NCBI RefSeq assembly: GCF_000024905.1 | Contig: NC_013522.1 | Coordinates: forward strand, 1,426,001 to 1,490,000 | Direction of reading: 5' to 3' | DNA length: 64,000 nt | Source of the DNA: Thermanaerovibrio acidaminovorans DSM 6589 | GTDB taxonomy: Bacteria; Synergistota; Synergistia; Synergistales; Synergistaceae | Shown: positions 8,116 to 16,919 of the stretch, piece by piece | Layout: each line of letters begins with the position of its first letter | Position numbering within the stretch: the stretch's first letter is position 1 | The notes under the pieces: generated by a model | Seen by the model: the letters and a program-made list of their open reading frames with translations, nothing else | Told to the model about the DNA's origin: nothing | Database searches by the model: none | Translations under genes and position numbers: made by a program

Positions 8116-11100
8116 AGCTTTGGGAGTTCTCGGTGAGGCGGCCGGTCACGGTGACCATGCTAACCGGGGCGATGGTGCTCTTCGGCCTCATGGCCCTTTC
8201 CGCCATGGGGCTTCAGCTGATACCGGACATAGATCTGCCGGTGGTGACGGTCTCCACCTCCATGACCGGCGCCAGCGCCAAGGTGATGGACAACGACGTG
8301 GCGGACGTGATCGAGGACAAGCTGTCCACCCTATCGGGGGTGGAGAGCATGTCCTCCAGCAGCTACCAGGGGGTGTCCATCACGGTGCTGGAGTTCCAGC
8401 TGGGGGTGGACGTGGACCGGGCGGCGGCGGACGTGCGGGACAAGGTCAACCTGGCGGCCCGGTCGCTGCCCAGCGAGGCGGACACCCCGGTGGTCCAGAA
8501 GTTCTCCATCGGGGACCGGGCGATCATAACCCTGGCGCTGGTGGGGGGATCGGACCCCAAGGGGCTGGCCACCTTCGCCGACAAGGTGCTGAAGCCCCGG
8601 ATCCAGGCCATCGAAGGGGTGGGCGAGGTGGGCACCCCGGGGCTGAGGACCCGGGAGATCCGGGTTTGGCTGGACCCGGTCAAGCTGGAGGCCAGGAACC
8701 TGATGGTTAAGGACGTGATCGACGCCTTCAAGGCCAAGCACGTGGAGCTACCGGCGGGGAGCGTCAAGAACAGCCGCCAGGAGATCCAGCTCCGGCTCAT
8801 CGGGGAGTACCAGACCGTGGAGGACCTGTCCTCCATGCCCATCAAGGTGGAGGGCAACGCCATGGTACGGCTCCGGGACGTGGCCCGGGTGGAGGACGGG
8901 CTGGAGGACAAGGGGAGCGCCGCCCTCTACAACGGCTCGGACACCATCTTCATAACCGTCAAGAAGCAGCGGGGGGCCAACGAGGTGGCGGTGTGCCGCC
9001 GGGTCCGGGAGGCGGTGCAGGAGATGAGACGCCAGGCCCCAGCAGGGGTGAACATCATGGTCATAGGGGACCAGTCGGACTACATCATGAGGTCCATCCG
9101 GGGGGTCTTCTCCAACGTCTTCCAGGCGGTGCTACTCTGCGCCCTGGTGATGTTCCTCTTCTTCAAGACCCTGAGGTCCACCTTCATAACCGTCATCTCC
9201 ATCCCGGTCTCCCTGATAGGGAGCTTTCTGGTCATGAGGGCATTGGGGCTCAGCATAAACAACCTGACCATGATGGGCATATCCCTGGCGGTGGGCATGG
9301 TGGTGGACGCCACCACGGTGGTTCTGGAGAACGTGCACCGCCAGGTGGAGGGGGGGCTTAAGCCCCTGGAGGCCTCCATCAAGGGCACCCAGGAGGTGGC
9401 CTTCTCGGTGGTGGCCGGGGCGGCCACCACCATGGCGGTCTTCGCCCCCATAGCCTTCATGGGAGGCATCGTGGGACGCTTCTTCTACCACTTCGGCATA
9501 ACCGTGGTGGTCACTGTGGGGCTGTCCCTGCTGGTCTCCCTTACCCTAACCCCCTTCCTCTGCTCCCTGGCGCTGAAGCACGAGCCGGAGCCGGGAAGGC
9601 TAGGGCGGGCCTTCGACAGGTTCTTTGCCCGCCTGGAGGCGGGATACCGCAGGTCCCTCTTCTGGGCGGTGGGGCATCGGAAGGCGGTGGTGCTGGCCGC
9701 CTTTGGGCTCTTCGTCCTGGGGCTGGGGCTGGCAGCCAACATAGGCAAGGGCTTCTTCCCCACCAGCGACAGGGGATCCTTCTCGGTGGACGTGGAGCTG
9801 CCACCGGGCTCGTCCCTGGAGCGGACCCAGGAGTTCATCGCTAAGCTGGACCATCGGATCCGCCGGAACCAATACGTGAAGTACACCTACGGTGACGCGG
9901 GGTCCGGCATTGGGGGGGAGGCCAACAAGGGGAGCATATCGGTAGAGCTGGTGCCCATAAAGGAGAGACCCCCCATAGACCAGGTGATCGACCAGGTGAG
10001 GAAGGACCTGTCGTCTTTCCGGGAGGGGAAGCTCACCTTCTCCCAGGAGGGCCGATCGGGGGTCACCATGATGCTGGTGGGGGCCACCACCGAGAGGCTC
10101 TACCAGATAGCGGAGCAGATGAGGCGGGACCTGGAGGCCACCGGCAAGGTGTCGGACTTCGACACCGACGTGCGACTCAACATCCCCCAGCTGGAGATCC
10201 TCATAAACCGCCCCATGGCGGACGCGCTGGACCTGAGCGTCAAGGACCTGGCCCAGGAGATCCAGGCCTACTTCGGGGGCACAAAGGTGGGGGTCTTCAA
10301 GGAGGGGGGCTTCCGGTACGACATAAGGATCATGGCGGACCAGATGGCCAGGACCTCCGCGGAGGACGTGAAGGACGTGGCGGTGAGGGCCAACGGGAGC
10401 TCCATCCGGATACCTGGGGTGGTTGACGTCCGCAAGGTGCTGGCCCCCAATGTGATAAACCGGTACTCCCGGAGGAACTCGGTGGAGATAAGCGTCAACG
10501 GAAGGGGGATCTCCACCGGCGAGCTGATGACCATGATGGAGGGGTCCTTCCGGAAGTTCGTCCGCCCCGGCGAGGGGGTCCAGATCATGCCCTCCGGCAG
10601 GTCCAAGAGCCAGCGGGACGACTTCAAGAGGCTCTTCACCGCCCTGGCCATAGCCATAGCCCTGGTGTACGTGGTGATGGCCATCCAGTTCGAGTCGTTC
10701 CTTCACCCCCTGACGGTCATGTTCTCCCTGCCGCTCCTGACCCCCGGGGCGTTCGGTCTCCTGTTCCTAATGGGGAACGAGCTGGACATGATGAGCTTCA
10801 TCGGCATAATCCTGCTGGTGGGCATCGTGGTGAACAACGGGATAATCCTGGTGGACTTCATAAACCAGGAGAGGGAGAAGGGGGCACCCAAGACGGCGGC
10901 GGTGCTCACCGCGGGGCCCTTGAGGCTGAGGCCGATCCTCATAACCGCGGTTAGCACCATGGTGGGGGCGATCCCCACGGCACTCAAGCTCTCCGAGGGG
11001 GCAGACTTCCGACAGTCCATGGCGGTGGCGGTGGTGGGGGGTCTCTCCACCTCCACGTTGCTAACCCTCTTCGTGGTGCCCACCGTGTACCTGATCCTGG

Positions 11101-11180
11101 ACGACATGAAGGACAGGGCCAGGGCCCTTTTGAGATACCTTCGGGGCGCCAAGGCCCCGAGGCTACGGGAGGGGAGCTGA
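8112..11180 (+). CDS. RND-family efflux permease (AcrB/MexB-like)
   Basis: 1022 aa, the normal size for a proton-driven HAE-1-like inner-membrane transporter. It starts with a GTG that overlaps the regulator stop. The first membrane helix follows FSVRRPVTVTMLTGAMV. The two large periplasmic loops and the duplicated 6-TM halves are evident. In TM4 the proton-relay region reads GMVVDATTVVLEN: the first Asp of the AcrB DD pair is kept and the second is Ala. The TM10 equivalent reads IVVNNGIILVDF, with Asn where AcrB has Lys. Both variants occur in RND proteins outside the AcrB group. With the next two genes it forms a tripartite pump, probably for hydrophobic toxicants or antibiotics. Its substrate is unknown. 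Confidence 0.93.
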   Translation: MKLWEFSVRRPVTVTMLTGAMVLFGLMALSAMGLQLIPDIDLPVVTVSTSMTGASAKVMDNDVADVIEDKLSTLSGVESMSSSSYQGVSITVLEFQLGVDVDRAAADVRDKVNLAARSLPSEADTPVVQKFSIGDRAIITLALVGGSDPKGLATFADKVLKPRIQAIEGVGEVGTPGLRTREIRVWLDPVKLEARNLMVKDVIDAFKAKHVELPAGSVKNSRQEIQLRLIGEYQTVEDLSSMPIKVEGNAMVRLRDVARVEDGLEDKGSAALYNGSDTIFITVKKQRGANEVAVCRRVREAVQEMRRQAPAGVNIMVIGDQSDYIMRSIRGVFSNVFQAVLLCALVMFLFFKTLRSTFITVISIPVSLIGSFLVMRALGLSINNLTMMGISLAVGMVVDATTVVLENVHRQVEGGLKPLEASIKGTQEVAFSVVAGAATTMAVFAPIAFMGGIVGRFFYHFGITVVVTVGLSLLVSLTLTPFLCSLALKHEPEPGRLGRAFDRFFARLEAGYRRSLFWAVGHRKAVVLAAFGLFVLGLGLAANIGKGFFPTSDRGSFSVDVELPPGSSLERTQEFIAKLDHRIRRNQYVKYTYGDAGSGIGGEANKGSISVELVPIKERPPIDQVIDQVRKDLSSFREGKLTFSQEGRSGVTMMLVGATTERLYQIAEQMRRDLEATGKVSDFDTDVRLNIPQLEILINRPMADALDLSVKDLAQEIQAYFGGTKVGVFKEGGFRYDIRIMADQMARTSAEDVKDVAVRANGSSIRIPGVVDVRKVLAPNVINRYSRRNSVEISVNGRGISTGELMTMMEGSFRKFVRPGEGVQIMPSGRSKSQRDDFKRLFTALAIAIALVYVVMAIQFESFLHPLTVMFSLPLLTPGAFGLLFLMGNELDMMSFIGIILLVGIVVNNGIILVDFINQEREKGAPKTAAVLTAGPLRLRPILITAVSTMVGAIPTALKLSEGADFRQSMAVAVVGGLSTSTLLTLFVVPTVYLILDDMKDRARALLRYLRGAKAPRLREGS

Positions 11181-11182
11181 AC

Positions 11183-12490
11183 ATGAGGATCTCTTTGGCT
11201 AGCATGGAGGGATTTCGCCGCCTCCTGGGCACCCTGGCGGTGGTGTCCTCCATCTTGGTCTTGAACCCAGCGCGTTCCGTGGCCCTGGATCTGACGCTGA
11301 AGGAGGCGGTCCAGACGGCGATCCAAAACAGCCAGGCGGTCCTGGCGGCGGAGCAGGACGTGAAGGCCGCTCAGGCCCTCCTCCAGCAGGCCAGATCGGC
11401 CATGATGCCCACTGTGAACCTTCAGGGGGGGGCCAGCCGGTCCAGCGAGGAGGGCTCGGAGCGGAACAACTACGGGGACATAAGCCTATCCCAGACGGTC
11501 TACGCCGGGGGGGCCATAACCGCGGGTCTCCATCAGGCAGAGGCCAACCTGAGGAAGGCCCAGCACAACCTGCAACGCGCCCGGGAGGAGGCGGCCTCCG
11601 TGGCATGGGACGCGTTCCTGGACGCGCTCCTTCAGAGGGAGAAGCTCCGCTCCGCGGAGCAGACCCGGGACTACTACGCAAGGGCGCTGGACATGGCCCG
11701 GAAGAGGCTTGAGGTGGGGCTTAACACCAAGCTGGAGGTATCCCGGATGGAGCAGAACCTGCGGGACGCGGTGGGATCGGTGGTCACCGCCCGGGGCAAC
11801 CTGGAGCGGTCGCTCGTCACCCTCTCCAGGGCCATGGGGCTGGACCCCTCCACCAGTCTATCGGTCAAGGGGGAGCTGAAACCGGTGGACCTGGATCTCG
11901 AGGAGGACCGGGCGCTGGCGGAGGCCTTGAGGAACCGGCGGGATCTGATGGCCCTCCGGGAGGACCTGGAAATCCAGCGTCAGGGGCTCATAATAGCCGG
12001 CGCGTCCATGAGACCCTCCGCGTCGCTCTCGGGCAGCTACCGGCTCTACCACGACAAGCCGGGGAGCACCAAGGAGGGGGAGTGGACCGCCTCCCTGAAC
12101 CTGACGGTGCCCCTCCTGGACTTCGGAAAGACGGACGCCAAGGTCTCCCAGGAGGCCGCAAAGCTGGAGAAGGCAAGGATCGGCCTTAGGGAACTGGAGG
12201 ACTCCATCCGGGAACAGGTGAGCAAGGGGATAATAGCCCTAAGGACCGCCCGGGAGAACCTGTCCGCCTACCGAGGCAGCTTGGAGGTGAGCCGGGAGAG
12301 CCTCGCCCTGGCGGAGGTGGGCTACCGGGAGGGGGTAAACACCCAGCTGGACCTCATATCCGCCCGCCGGGACCTGACCCAGGCGGAGGTGACCTACCTG
12401 GAGGCGGTGAGGTCCCTCCTGGGGGCCATGAAGAACCTGGCCTATCAGCGGGGTACCATCCTGGAGGATCTGGAGAAGATGACAAGGTGA
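11183..12490 (+). CDS. TolC family outer-membrane efflux channel
   Basis: 435 aa starting 3 nt after the permease stop. The N-terminus carries a signal peptide (about residues 1-34, ending near ARSVALDL), with an alternative start at Met8. The body has the two outer-membrane efflux repeats of long amphipathic helices; LTLKEAVQTAIQNSQAVLAA is the typical opening of repeat 1. The second repeat includes RRDLMALREDLEIQRQGLII and ends in TYLEAVRSLLGAMKNLAY. It forms the trimeric outer-membrane duct for the adjacent RND permease and adaptor. Its presence is direct evidence of an outer membrane. Confidence 0.9.
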   Translation: MRISLASMEGFRRLLGTLAVVSSILVLNPARSVALDLTLKEAVQTAIQNSQAVLAAEQDVKAAQALLQQARSAMMPTVNLQGGASRSSEEGSERNNYGDISLSQTVYAGGAITAGLHQAEANLRKAQHNLQRAREEAASVAWDAFLDALLQREKLRSAEQTRDYYARALDMARKRLEVGLNTKLEVSRMEQNLRDAVGSVVTARGNLERSLVTLSRAMGLDPSTSLSVKGELKPVDLDLEEDRALAEALRNRRDLMALREDLEIQRQGLIIAGASMRPSASLSGSYRLYHDKPGSTKEGEWTASLNLTVPLLDFGKTDAKVSQEAAKLEKARIGLRELEDSIREQVSKGIIALRTARENLSAYRGSLEVSRESLALAEVGYREGVNTQLDLISARRDLTQAEVTYLEAVRSLLGAMKNLAYQRGTILEDLEKMTR

Positions 12491-12511
12491 TGAACCGGGA
12501 GGTGCGATCCC

Positions 12512-13654
12512 ATGAACAAGCGTAACAGGACGATCCTCATACTAACCCTGGCGGCGGTGCTCATCGCCCTGGGGGTCACCCGGGGGCTCAAGGCCCCCAA
12601 GAAGGCCCAGCCCAGGGCCCAGGCACCAGCTCCGGCGGTGGCCACCGTGGCCCCAGAACCATGGGAGGTGCAGGTCACATTCGGCGGCGCCTCCACGCTG
12701 GAGGCCATGGAGGACGCGGTCCTCTACTCCAAGGTGACCGGCCGGGTAACCCGGGTGACTGCCCGCCCCGGGGAGCGGGTCCGGAAGGGACAGCTCTTGG
12801 CGGTGATCGACTACGACGCCCAGGAGGCCCAGGTGAGGGCCTCATCCGCCCAGGTGGAGTCCGCCCGGGCAAGCCTCCAGCAGGCCCGGGCGAGCCTGGA
12901 GGAGGCCCGGCGGGAGATGGAGCGCTACCGGAGGCTGTTCGAGCAGGGGTACGCCACCCGGCAGGAGATGGACAAGCGCTCCACCGCCCTTAGCCAGGCG
13001 GAGGCATCCTACCGGCAGGCGGAGGCCAACCTGGGATCCGCCTCCGCCTCCCTGAGCGCCCAGAGGGTCAACCGGCGGGACTACCAGATAACCTCCCCGG
13101 TGGACGGCACCGTGCTGGACGACTACGGCATAGCGCCGGGCACCATGGCGGGCCCCTCCACTCCCCTCTTCCGGGTGGCCAACGTGCGGATCCTCAAGGC
13201 CACGGTGAACCTGCCGGAGACGGAGCTCAAGGACCTGAAGGAGGGCATGGCCGCCACTGTGACCTGCGAGGCCCTGGGGGACGTGACCTTCCGGGGGACG
13301 CTGAAGACCATCTACCCCTACGTGGACACCTCCACCAGGACCGTCAAGGCCCAGGTGTGGATGGAGAACCCGGGAAACCTTAAACCCGGCATGCTCTCCC
13401 GGGTGACCTTCGTTAAGGGCACCCATAGGGGGCTCAAGATACCCGTTGAGGCCGCCATGAATGGAAAAGTCTTCGTCCTGGAGGACGGGAAGGCGCGGGA
13501 GAGGGCCGTCAAGCCGGGGGCCGAAAGGGACGGGATGCTGATGGTCCTTGAGGGGCTCTCCGCATCCGACCGGGTCATAACCCCCTTCCCGGAGGGCATG
13601 AGGGACGGGGACCCGGTCTCCCACAAGGCAACCCAAGAGGCCACCGAAGACTGA
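12512..13654 (+). CDS. RND/HlyD periplasmic adaptor (membrane fusion protein)
   Basis: 380 aa, with a GGGAGGTG ribosome-binding site before the ATG. The N-terminus is an uncleaved or signal-type hydrophobic segment (TILILTLAAVLIALGVT); no lipobox Cys is seen. The order is: barrel-sandwich/lipoyl half (VTRVTARPGERVRKGQLLAV), an alpha-hairpin (about residues 105-190, Ala/Gln/Glu/Arg-rich), the second lipoyl half (YQITSPVDGTVLDDYGIAPG), then the beta-barrel and membrane-proximal domains. It bridges the permease and the TolC channel. It is the last gene of the operon, and the order regulator-permease-channel-adaptor is less common than adaptor-permease-channel. A tRNA promoter follows within 25 nt. 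Confidence 0.9.
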   Translation: MNKRNRTILILTLAAVLIALGVTRGLKAPKKAQPRAQAPAPAVATVAPEPWEVQVTFGGASTLEAMEDAVLYSKVTGRVTRVTARPGERVRKGQLLAVIDYDAQEAQVRASSAQVESARASLQQARASLEEARREMERYRRLFEQGYATRQEMDKRSTALSQAEASYRQAEANLGSASASLSAQRVNRRDYQITSPVDGTVLDDYGIAPGTMAGPSTPLFRVANVRILKATVNLPETELKDLKEGMAATVTCEALGDVTFRGTLKTIYPYVDTSTRTVKAQVWMENPGNLKPGMLSRVTFVKGTHRGLKIPVEAAMNGKVFVLEDGKARERAVKPGAERDGMLMVLEGLSASDRVITPFPEGMRDGDPVSHKATQEATED

Positions 13655-13676
13655 ACCTTACACGCCCAGTAACCCC

Positions 13677-13705
13677 TTGCGCGTTCCCATGAGAGATGGT
13701 AGAAT
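13677..13705 (+). promoter_or_regulatory. Promoter of tRNA-Glu copy 1
   Basis: TTGCGC (13677-13682), 17 nt, TAGAAT (13700-13705). The same two hexamers and spacing precede copy 2, and each -10 box ends 19 nt before its tRNA. Confidence 0.75.
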
Positions 13706-13723
13706 GCGCCTTGTGTGATACGC

Positions 13724-13799
13724 GGTCCCATCGTCCAGAGGCCTAGGACGCCGGGTTCTCAGCCCGGAAACAGGGGTTCGAATCCCCTTGGGACTGCCA
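13724..13799 (+). tRNA. tRNA-Glu (CTC), copy 1
   Basis: 76 nt. The acceptor GGTCCCA pairs with TGGGACT (first pair G-U), the discriminator is G, and CCA is encoded. The anticodon stem CCGGG/CCCGG encloses loop TTCTCAG with anticodon CTC, which reads GAG codons; GAG is abundant in these GC-rich genes. The T-arm is CAGGGG-TTCGAAT-CCCCT. It is identical to copy 2 at 15277-15352. Confidence 0.95.
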
Positions 13800-13809
13800 A
13801 GAACGCGCC

Positions 13810-13850
13810 GCGGGGCCGGACACCGATCCGGCCCCGCTTTCTTATTTTTC
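13810..13850 (+). terminator. Rho-independent terminator of tRNA-Glu copy 1
   Basis: Stem GCGGGGCCGG (13810-13819), 8-nt loop, CCGGCCCCGC (13828-13837), then TTTCTTATTTTTC. The stem matches the terminator of copy 2. Confidence 0.85.
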
Positions 13851-13933
13851 TTATACTGCCCCGTAACCCCAGGGGCCAAGAAGGGCCGGAGGGACACGGG
13901 CGTCGCCGCATCCCCCCGGCTGCAGACCGCAGA

Positions 13934-15126
13934 TCAGAAGACCACCTGGGTCCGGAACCGAACCAGGTGGTCGTCCCCGGAGCGGAAATCGCTGTGGTTG
14001 CCGGTGCCGTAGTCGATCTTGTCGTACAGGAGCTCGAACCGGACCGCCGGATTGAGCTGGTAGGCCACACCGAAGGTGTAGTTTACCGTATCGTTCACGT
14101 TGCCCACTTGGGTGGTATCCCTGGCACCGGAGAAGTCCGCCCTCATGTAGCGCTGGAAGGTGGACCACTTGTCGTTCCAGTTCTGCTTGGCGTAGGCAAA
14201 GAACACGGTGGTATCGCCTTTGCCGGTACTTGCACCACGATTGGCCAGCGTCTTGGCGCCGTAGTTGCTGTAGGCGCTGCTGTTCCTGTCCCCCAAACCG
14301 TCATCCACGGTGTCCCCCACCATCCAGAACGCATCGTCAATCTTTGCGTACTCGAGCCACAGGCTGGTGAACCTGAGAAGGTCCTGCTTCACGTCCAGGA
14401 TGACCTTGTAGGCCACCGGGGAGTCGTTGGCCAGGGTGAGGAATGACTTATGCCACAGGTTCTGTCTGTAGTAGACCCCCTTCAGGGACACGGAGGGGTT
14501 GAACTTGAACTCCATGTCGGCCCCGTAGGTTTCGCTTACCCCCACGCCGTCGCTCCTTCGGGACTGCTCATAGTCGTAACTGTTCCACACGCCGCTGAGC
14601 CCCAGGCGGAACTGCTCGTTGAAGTTGAAGTCCATCCGGGCGCCGTACATGAAGAACTCGTCCACGGAAACGGCGTCATCGTCCCGGTGGCTCACGAAGG
14701 CATCGAAGTCCACCATCCCGAAGCCCTTCTGGAAACGGAAGCCCTTGAGGTCCCAGTCGCCCACGAAGGCCTCGTTGTCCACGTAGAGGCCCCTCTCGTC
14801 CTCCCAGTCGATGTTCTGCCGACCGACGGTCATGGTGATGTCGTAGGGCAACTTGGTGGTCACATAGTAGTAGTCCCACTTAACTAGATCGGTGGCGCCA
14901 TCAGCCTCGCTGCCCAGACGGGCGGTGAAGCTGGTGGCCTCGTTGATCCGCTTCTTGATCCAAATGCGGTAACGGTTAAGGTCGAAGTCCGCCTTGCCGT
15001 CCACACCGTAATAGCCATCGTCCTCGTTCTGGAACTTGGCATCGAAGCGGAACTCACCGGCGAGGCTCCAGCCCCCAGGTCCTTCTCGAGCACCGCCACC
15101 CGGCTGTCCAGCTTGTCAACCTTCAC
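13934..15126 (-). pseudogene. Decayed SLH/porin-type outer-membrane beta-barrel gene
   Basis: The 356-codon frame from 15004 down to 13934 encodes a porin-like barrel: alternating aromatic/charged beta strands (TFGVAYQLNPAVRFELLYDK) and a C-terminal Phe (RFRTQVVF), the outer-membrane assembly signature. Upstream, barrel coding continues to about 15075 (WSLAGEFRFDAKF). It then needs a one-base shift at a run of five C (15072-15076 on the plus strand) to join the coiled-coil linker VDKLDSRVAVLEKDL. Beyond 15126 there is only AT-rich non-coding sequence: the signal peptide and SLH domain expected in Synergistota-type porins are absent. I therefore read it as 5'-truncated and frameshifted. An internal GTG at 15004 could still be called as a gene by software. 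It lies between two identical tRNA-Glu units. Confidence 0.7.
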
Positions 15127-15229
15127 ACCATAAATATTACAAATCAACAAACAAATCAACCTGCGCGGCCAAGAAGATTCTCCCCCTGGCCCGGCGCGTT
15201 CCACCCACGGGGAAAACGCCCATCCCCCC

Positions 15230-15258
15230 TTGCGCGTTCCAATGGGGGGTGGTAGAAT
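15230..15258 (+). promoter_or_regulatory. Promoter of tRNA-Glu copy 2
   Basis: TTGCGC (15230-15235), 17 nt, TAGAAT (15253-15258). It is the same as the copy 1 promoter. Confidence 0.75.
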
Positions 15259-15276
15259 AACCCTTGCGCGATACGC

Positions 15277-15352
15277 GGTCCCATCGTCCAGAGGCCTAGG
15301 ACGCCGGGTTCTCAGCCCGGAAACAGGGGTTCGAATCCCCTTGGGACTGCCA
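15277..15352 (+). tRNA. tRNA-Glu (CTC), copy 2
   Basis: Every base matches copy 1 at 13724-13799, including the encoded CCA and the anticodon CTC. Confidence 0.95.
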
Positions 15353-15362
15353 AGAACGTACC

Positions 15363-15398
15363 GCGGGGCCGGGCACCTGTCCGGCCCCGCTTTCTTTT
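15363..15398 (+). terminator. Rho-independent terminator of tRNA-Glu copy 2
   Basis: GCGGGGCCGG (15363-15372), 8-nt loop, CCGGCCCCGC (15381-15390), then TTTCTTTT. The MATE gene converges on it from the other side. Confidence 0.85.
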
Positions 15399-15423
15399 AG
15401 CCCCCCTTAGATCCCCCGGCGGA

Positions 15424-16788
15424 TCACATGACCTTCCCATCCTCGATCCTGCCCAGGGCCCTAAGCTGGAGCGCCAGCATGACGCCGGTGATAATGGCGG
15501 AGATGAGATCCGACAGGGGGTAGACCAGCCAAACCCCCTTGAGCCCCATGGCGGGGGGCAGCACCAGAAGGAGCGGGATGAACAGGAGCACCTGCCTGGA
15601 GAGGGACAACACGAAGGATTTGAGCCCCTTGCCCATGGCCTGGAAGACCCCGGTGCCCGCCACCTGGAACCCCACCACCGGGAAGCCAAGCCCCATGGTC
15701 CTCAAGGTCCTCTCCCCGACCCCTATCAGGGCCTCCTCGGGGGTGAAGAGGGAGAAGATCTCCCTAGGGAAGATCATCATCAGGACGAAGGCCAGGGTGG
15801 ACAGGCCCGAGGCCATGAGAAGCGACAGCTTTATGGCCCTGATGGCCCGATCCATCTTCCCCGCCCCATAGTTGTACCCCAGGATGGGCTGCAGCCCCTG
15901 CCCGACCCCTATGATGGGCATGAAGGCCAGGGCGACCACTCGGTTCACCACCCCAAAGGCCGCCACCGCGTCACTGGACCCGTACCGCTGAAGGCTCCGG
16001 ACCACCAGGGCCACCACCACCGCCGAGGCCCCAAGCCGGACGAACTCCGACGACCCCACCCCGAGGATCTGCCTCAGCACCCCCCAACGGGGCACCAGGT
16101 GACGGACCCCTATGGAAAGCATCCTGCCCCCCGACAGGGCAAAGTGGACCATGAGCCAGACCACCATCACCCCCTGGGATATGACCGTGGCCAGCGCGGC
16201 CCCCCTGACCCCCATGCCCAATGGGAATATGAAGACATAGTCCAGCACCACGTTGGTCCCCGCGGAGACCAGCATGGTGGCCATGGCCAGCTTGGCCCGC
16301 CCCTGGGCCCTGACGGTGCTGTTCATCCCTATGCCCGCCATTATGAGGGGAAAGCCCCATATGATCACCTCAAGATAGGCCCTGCCGTGGGGCAGGACAT
16401 CCTCAGAGGCCCCCATGAGGCCCAGGATCTGCCCCAGGGCCAGGTGACAGCCCACCGCCATGATCAGACCGAACGTCCAGGCGAACCACATCAGGTTGCC
16501 AAAGGCGTAGCAGGCGGTCTCTCGATCCCCCGCCCCGATGCTCCGGGACACCAGGGACGACCCCCCGACTCCCCCCATGGTGGCGAAGGCCATGGCCAGG
16601 AACTGCACCGGAAAAGCCATGGCGGTCCCCGCCAAACCCAAGGGCCCAACTCCCCACCCTATGAAGAGGGCGTCCACCATGTTGTAGGTGGCCTGGACGA
16701 ACATGCCCACCATGGCGGGCAGGGACAGCCTCATGAGAAGCCGCCCCACCGGTTCGCTACCCAAAAACTCGCTTCCCCGAAAAGACAA
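15424..16788 (-). CDS. MATE family multidrug/Na+ antiporter
   Basis: 454 aa, the family's usual length, starting at a TTG (16788) with GGGGG about 8 nt upstream. Twelve hydrophobic segments fall in two similar halves. Half 1 opens LLMRLSLPAMVGMFVQATYN with VDALFIGWGVGPLGLAG. Half 2 repeats the pattern around VRLGASAVVVALVVRSL and FGVVNRVVALAFMPIIGVGQ. MATE exporters expel cationic drugs using Na+ or H+ gradients. The gene stands alone on the minus strand, with its own promoter region holding a GGTC-N8-GACC element like the operator of the tetR-RND operon. The substrate is unknown. Confidence 0.9.
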   Translation of the reverse strand: MSFRGSEFLGSEPVGRLLMRLSLPAMVGMFVQATYNMVDALFIGWGVGPLGLAGTAMAFPVQFLAMAFATMGGVGGSSLVSRSIGAGDRETACYAFGNLMWFAWTFGLIMAVGCHLALGQILGLMGASEDVLPHGRAYLEVIIWGFPLIMAGIGMNSTVRAQGRAKLAMATMLVSAGTNVVLDYVFIFPLGMGVRGAALATVISQGVMVVWLMVHFALSGGRMLSIGVRHLVPRWGVLRQILGVGSSEFVRLGASAVVVALVVRSLQRYGSSDAVAAFGVVNRVVALAFMPIIGVGQGLQPILGYNYGAGKMDRAIRAIKLSLLMASGLSTLAFVLMMIFPREIFSLFTPEEALIGVGERTLRTMGLGFPVVGFQVAGTGVFQAMGKGLKSFVLSLSRQVLLFIPLLLVLPPAMGLKGVWLVYPLSDLISAIITGVMLALQLRALGRIEDGKVM

Positions 16789-16838
16789 GAAGATACCCCC
16801 GCTTCACTCCAAGACTCACAACCTATAAACCAAGGCCC

Positions 16839-16869
16839 GGTCATTATACCACCGGTCTTTTAAATGACC
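16839..16869 (-). promoter_or_regulatory. MATE gene promoter with operator-like repeats
   Basis: On the minus strand an extended -10 box, TGGTATAAT, covers 16843-16851 (TATAAT is the complement of 16843-16848). GGTCATT (16839-16845) and AATGACC (16863-16869) form an inverted repeat around it. Inside, GGTC (16854-16857), TTTTAAAT and GACC (16866-16869) reproduce the core geometry of the operator at 7416-7439 (GGTC-N8 AT-rich-GACC). Confidence 0.5.
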
Positions 16870-16894
16870 CACGGTCACAAACCCCACCGCTAAA

Positions 16895-16915
16895 GGGGGC
16901 CCCGCTGGAGCCCCC
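16895..16915 (-). terminator. Weak hairpin after rlmN
   Basis: On the minus strand GGGGGC, a 9-nt loop, GCCCCC, then TTTAGCGG. The stem is short and the T-run poor, so termination here is only probable. Confidence 0.35.
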
Positions 16916-16919
16916 GGCC

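Larger units (their letters stand above)
13677..15398 (+). repeat. Duplicated tRNA-Glu transcription unit (direct repeats 13677-13850 and 15230-15398)
   Basis: Both copies carry the same promoter hexamers at the same distance from the tRNA, an identical 76-nt tRNA and the same terminator stem. The tRNA leaders and terminator loops differ at scattered positions, so the duplication is not brand new. The copies are about 1.55 kb apart in the same orientation and enclose only the decayed porin gene, which is on the opposite strand. Confidence 0.85.

Noticed and set aside
15004-15004. Annotating the porin as an intact 356-aa gene from an internal GTG
   Set aside because: It would lack a signal peptide and begin inside a beta-strand region whose coding continues upstream; the frame break and missing 5' end argue for a pseudogene.
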